DNA from: an uncultured Campylobacter sp.
GTDB taxonomy: Bacteria > Campylobacterota > Campylobacteria > Campylobacterales > Campylobacteraceae
DNA: 5,790 bases
Direction of reading: 5' to 3'
Assembly (NCBI GenBank): GCA_938036585.1
Contig: CALHQN010000175.1
Span: forward strand, 1 to 5,790
This document shows, piece after piece, positions 4,807 through 5,790 of this stretch. A model generated the notes under the pieces. It saw nothing but the letters and a program-made list of their open reading frames with translations, searched no databases and was not told where the DNA came from. Positions within the stretch are counted from its first letter, which is position 1; every line of letters starts with the position of its first letter. A program made the position numbers and the translations under genes.

Positions 4807-5628
4807 ATGCAGATCATTAGAAGCGTAGAGGAGCTAAAAAGCTTCAGAGCGGCGGCAAGCGGCAGCGTGGGCTTCGTGCCTACGATGGGGGCTTTGCACG
4901 CGGGGCATGCGAGCCTCATAAAAAGGGCGCGAAACGAAAACGATATCGTAATCGTCTCGGCATTCCTCAATCCGGCGCAGTTTTTGCCCGGCGAAGATCT
5001 AAACAGCTACCCAAAAAACGAAGCGGGCGATATTAAAATTTGCGAGAGCCTCGATGTGAATGCGCTTTTTATCCCGAGCGTAGATGAAATTTACGGCTCC
5101 TGTGAGCCCGGTATTATCGCGCCTAAGCCGTTAAGCGAAATTTTGGAGGGCAAGACGCGCCCGGGGCACTTTAACGGAGTGCTTAAGGTGCTAAATAAGT
5201 TTTTTAATCTCGTGCGTCCGCTCAACGTATATATGGGTAAAAAGGACGCCCAACAGCTTTTCATCGTGCAAAATATGGTAAAGAGCTTTTTTATGGATAT
5301 AAACATCGTGCCCTGTGAGATCGTGCGCGAGAGCGACGGCCTGGCGCTTAGCTCGCGCAATGCCTATCTGGACGAGGAGGGCAAGCTTATGGCGCTTAAG
5401 CTTTCGCGCTCCTTGCTAAATGCCAGCTCGCTTATTAAAAAAGGCGAGATCAGCCTAAACATCATCCGCGAAAAGATGCTTAGCGTGCTTGAGCCGCTGG
5501 CGGTCGATTACATAGCGTTCGTGGATTATAAATTTAATGAAATTTCGCAGATCAAGTCGGGAGATACTATCATTTTAGTAGCCGCCAAAGTCGGAACAAC
5601 CCGTCTGATCGATAATATCTGGCTGTAG
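4807..5628 (+). CDS. panC: Pantothenate synthetase (pantoate--beta-alanine ligase)
   Basis: PanC joins pantoate and beta-alanine using ATP, via a pantoyl-adenylate, to make pantothenate, the precursor of coenzyme A; it acts in the cytoplasm as a dimer. The 273-residue product is close to the usual 280. Signature parts in order: VPTMGALHAGHASLI at 24-38 with the nucleotidyltransferase HxGH motif (HAGH, 31-34), FLNPAQF at 53-59 for pantoate binding, EGKTRPGHFNGV at 114-125, KKDAQQL at 145-151, and RESDGLALSSRN at 174-185 with the KMSKS-like SSR triphosphate-binding element. All the expected catalytic motifs appear present, so the enzyme should be active. Small departures are FLNPAQF where FVNPxQF is common and GKKD where GEKD or GQKD is common. 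AAGAGAG lies just before the ATG. rimO follows without a gap, so the two are probably co-transcribed; panB and panD are not in the window. Confidence 0.97.
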   Translation: MQIIRSVEELKSFRAAASGSVGFVPTMGALHAGHASLIKRARNENDIVIVSAFLNPAQFLPGEDLNSYPKNEAGDIKICESLDVNALFIPSVDEIYGSCEPGIIAPKPLSEILEGKTRPGHFNGVLKVLNKFFNLVRPLNVYMGKKDAQQLFIVQNMVKSFFMDINIVPCEIVRESDGLALSSRNAYLDEEGKLMALKLSRSLLNASSLIKKGEISLNIIREKMLSVLEPLAVDYIAFVDYKFNEISQIKSGDTIILVAAKVGTTRLIDNIWL

Positions 5629-5790
5629 ATGGCGAAGCTTCATCTAGTCTCGCTGGGTTGCAATAAGAATTTGATCGACTCCGAGATCATGCTCGGACGC
5701 CTGCAAAACTACGAGATCACGCCCGACGTCGCCTCTGCCGACGTCATCATCGTAAATACCTGCGGCTTTATAAATTCGGCAAAAGAGGAG
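5629..5790 (+). CDS. rimO: Ribosomal protein S12 methylthiotransferase RimO, N-terminal part
   Basis: This is the 5' end of rimO; 54 codons are visible before the window ends. RimO is a radical SAM enzyme with two iron-sulfur clusters that adds a methylthio group to a conserved aspartate of ribosomal protein S12. The start [20 protein letters not shown] then MLGRL, and [18 protein letters not shown] at 37-54, are the opening of the MTTase domain; Cys11 and Cys45 are two of the three ligands of its auxiliary [4Fe-4S] cluster. The SLGCxKNxxDSE pattern separates RimO from the tRNA-modifying MiaB. The ATG directly follows the panC TAG with no base between and has no clear Shine-Dalgarno site, which suggests translation coupled to panC. 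The radical SAM CxxxCxxC motif and the TRAM domain lie outside the window. Confidence 0.95.
   Translation, partial: MAKLHLVSLGCNKNLIDSEIMLGRLQNYEITPDVASADVIIVNTCGFINSAKEE

Overview
The window looks like a piece of chromosome from a Campylobacter species (Campylobacterota), probably one of the higher-GC oral species such as C. gracilis, C. showae or C. rectus. The genus call rests on the RimO and RF2 protein styles, the AAGGAG Shine-Dalgarno sites, TATAAT boxes without clear -35 boxes, and the many AAATTT words even inside GC-rich genes. The species group is inferred from moderate base composition only.

Layout. (1) Positions 1-659 (+) hold the 3' end of uvrA, the DNA damage-recognition ATPase of nucleotide excision repair. 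(2) Positions 681-1813 (+) are an accessory tail behind uvrA: a 143-residue low-complexity protein encoded by a twelve-copy 15-base tandem repeat, a membrane-protein gene cut in two by one in-frame stop, and a 16-codon mini-ORF with an excellent ribosome binding site. (3) A hairpin at 1830-1863 separates these from a convergent minus-strand operon, read 3786 to 1885: prfB (release factor 2, TTG start, no programmed frameshift), an unrecognised 111-residue protein, and a small Sel1/Hcp-like lipoprotein. prfB has its own extended -10 promoter. (4) Positions 4641-3846 (-) hold three tightly overlapping small genes. The first two resemble the yqjD (DUF883) and yqjE (holin-superfamily) inner-membrane proteins; the third is a short, charged, coiled-coil-like protein in the position yqjK occupies in enterobacteria. 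(5) A divergent promoter region at 4642-4806 leads into panC (pantothenate synthetase, +), and rimO (ribosomal protein S12 methylthiotransferase, 5' end only) starts directly at the panC stop codon and runs off the window.

Functionally this is mostly housekeeping: DNA repair, translation termination, coenzyme A precursor synthesis and ribosome modification, with small envelope proteins in between. I see no mobile element, CRISPR array, tRNA or rRNA gene, and no convincing new multi-gene system. The most unusual items are the coding minisatellite behind uvrA, the interrupted membrane-protein gene with the orphan mini-ORF after it, and the unrecognised small proteins in the prfB and yqjDE-like operons.
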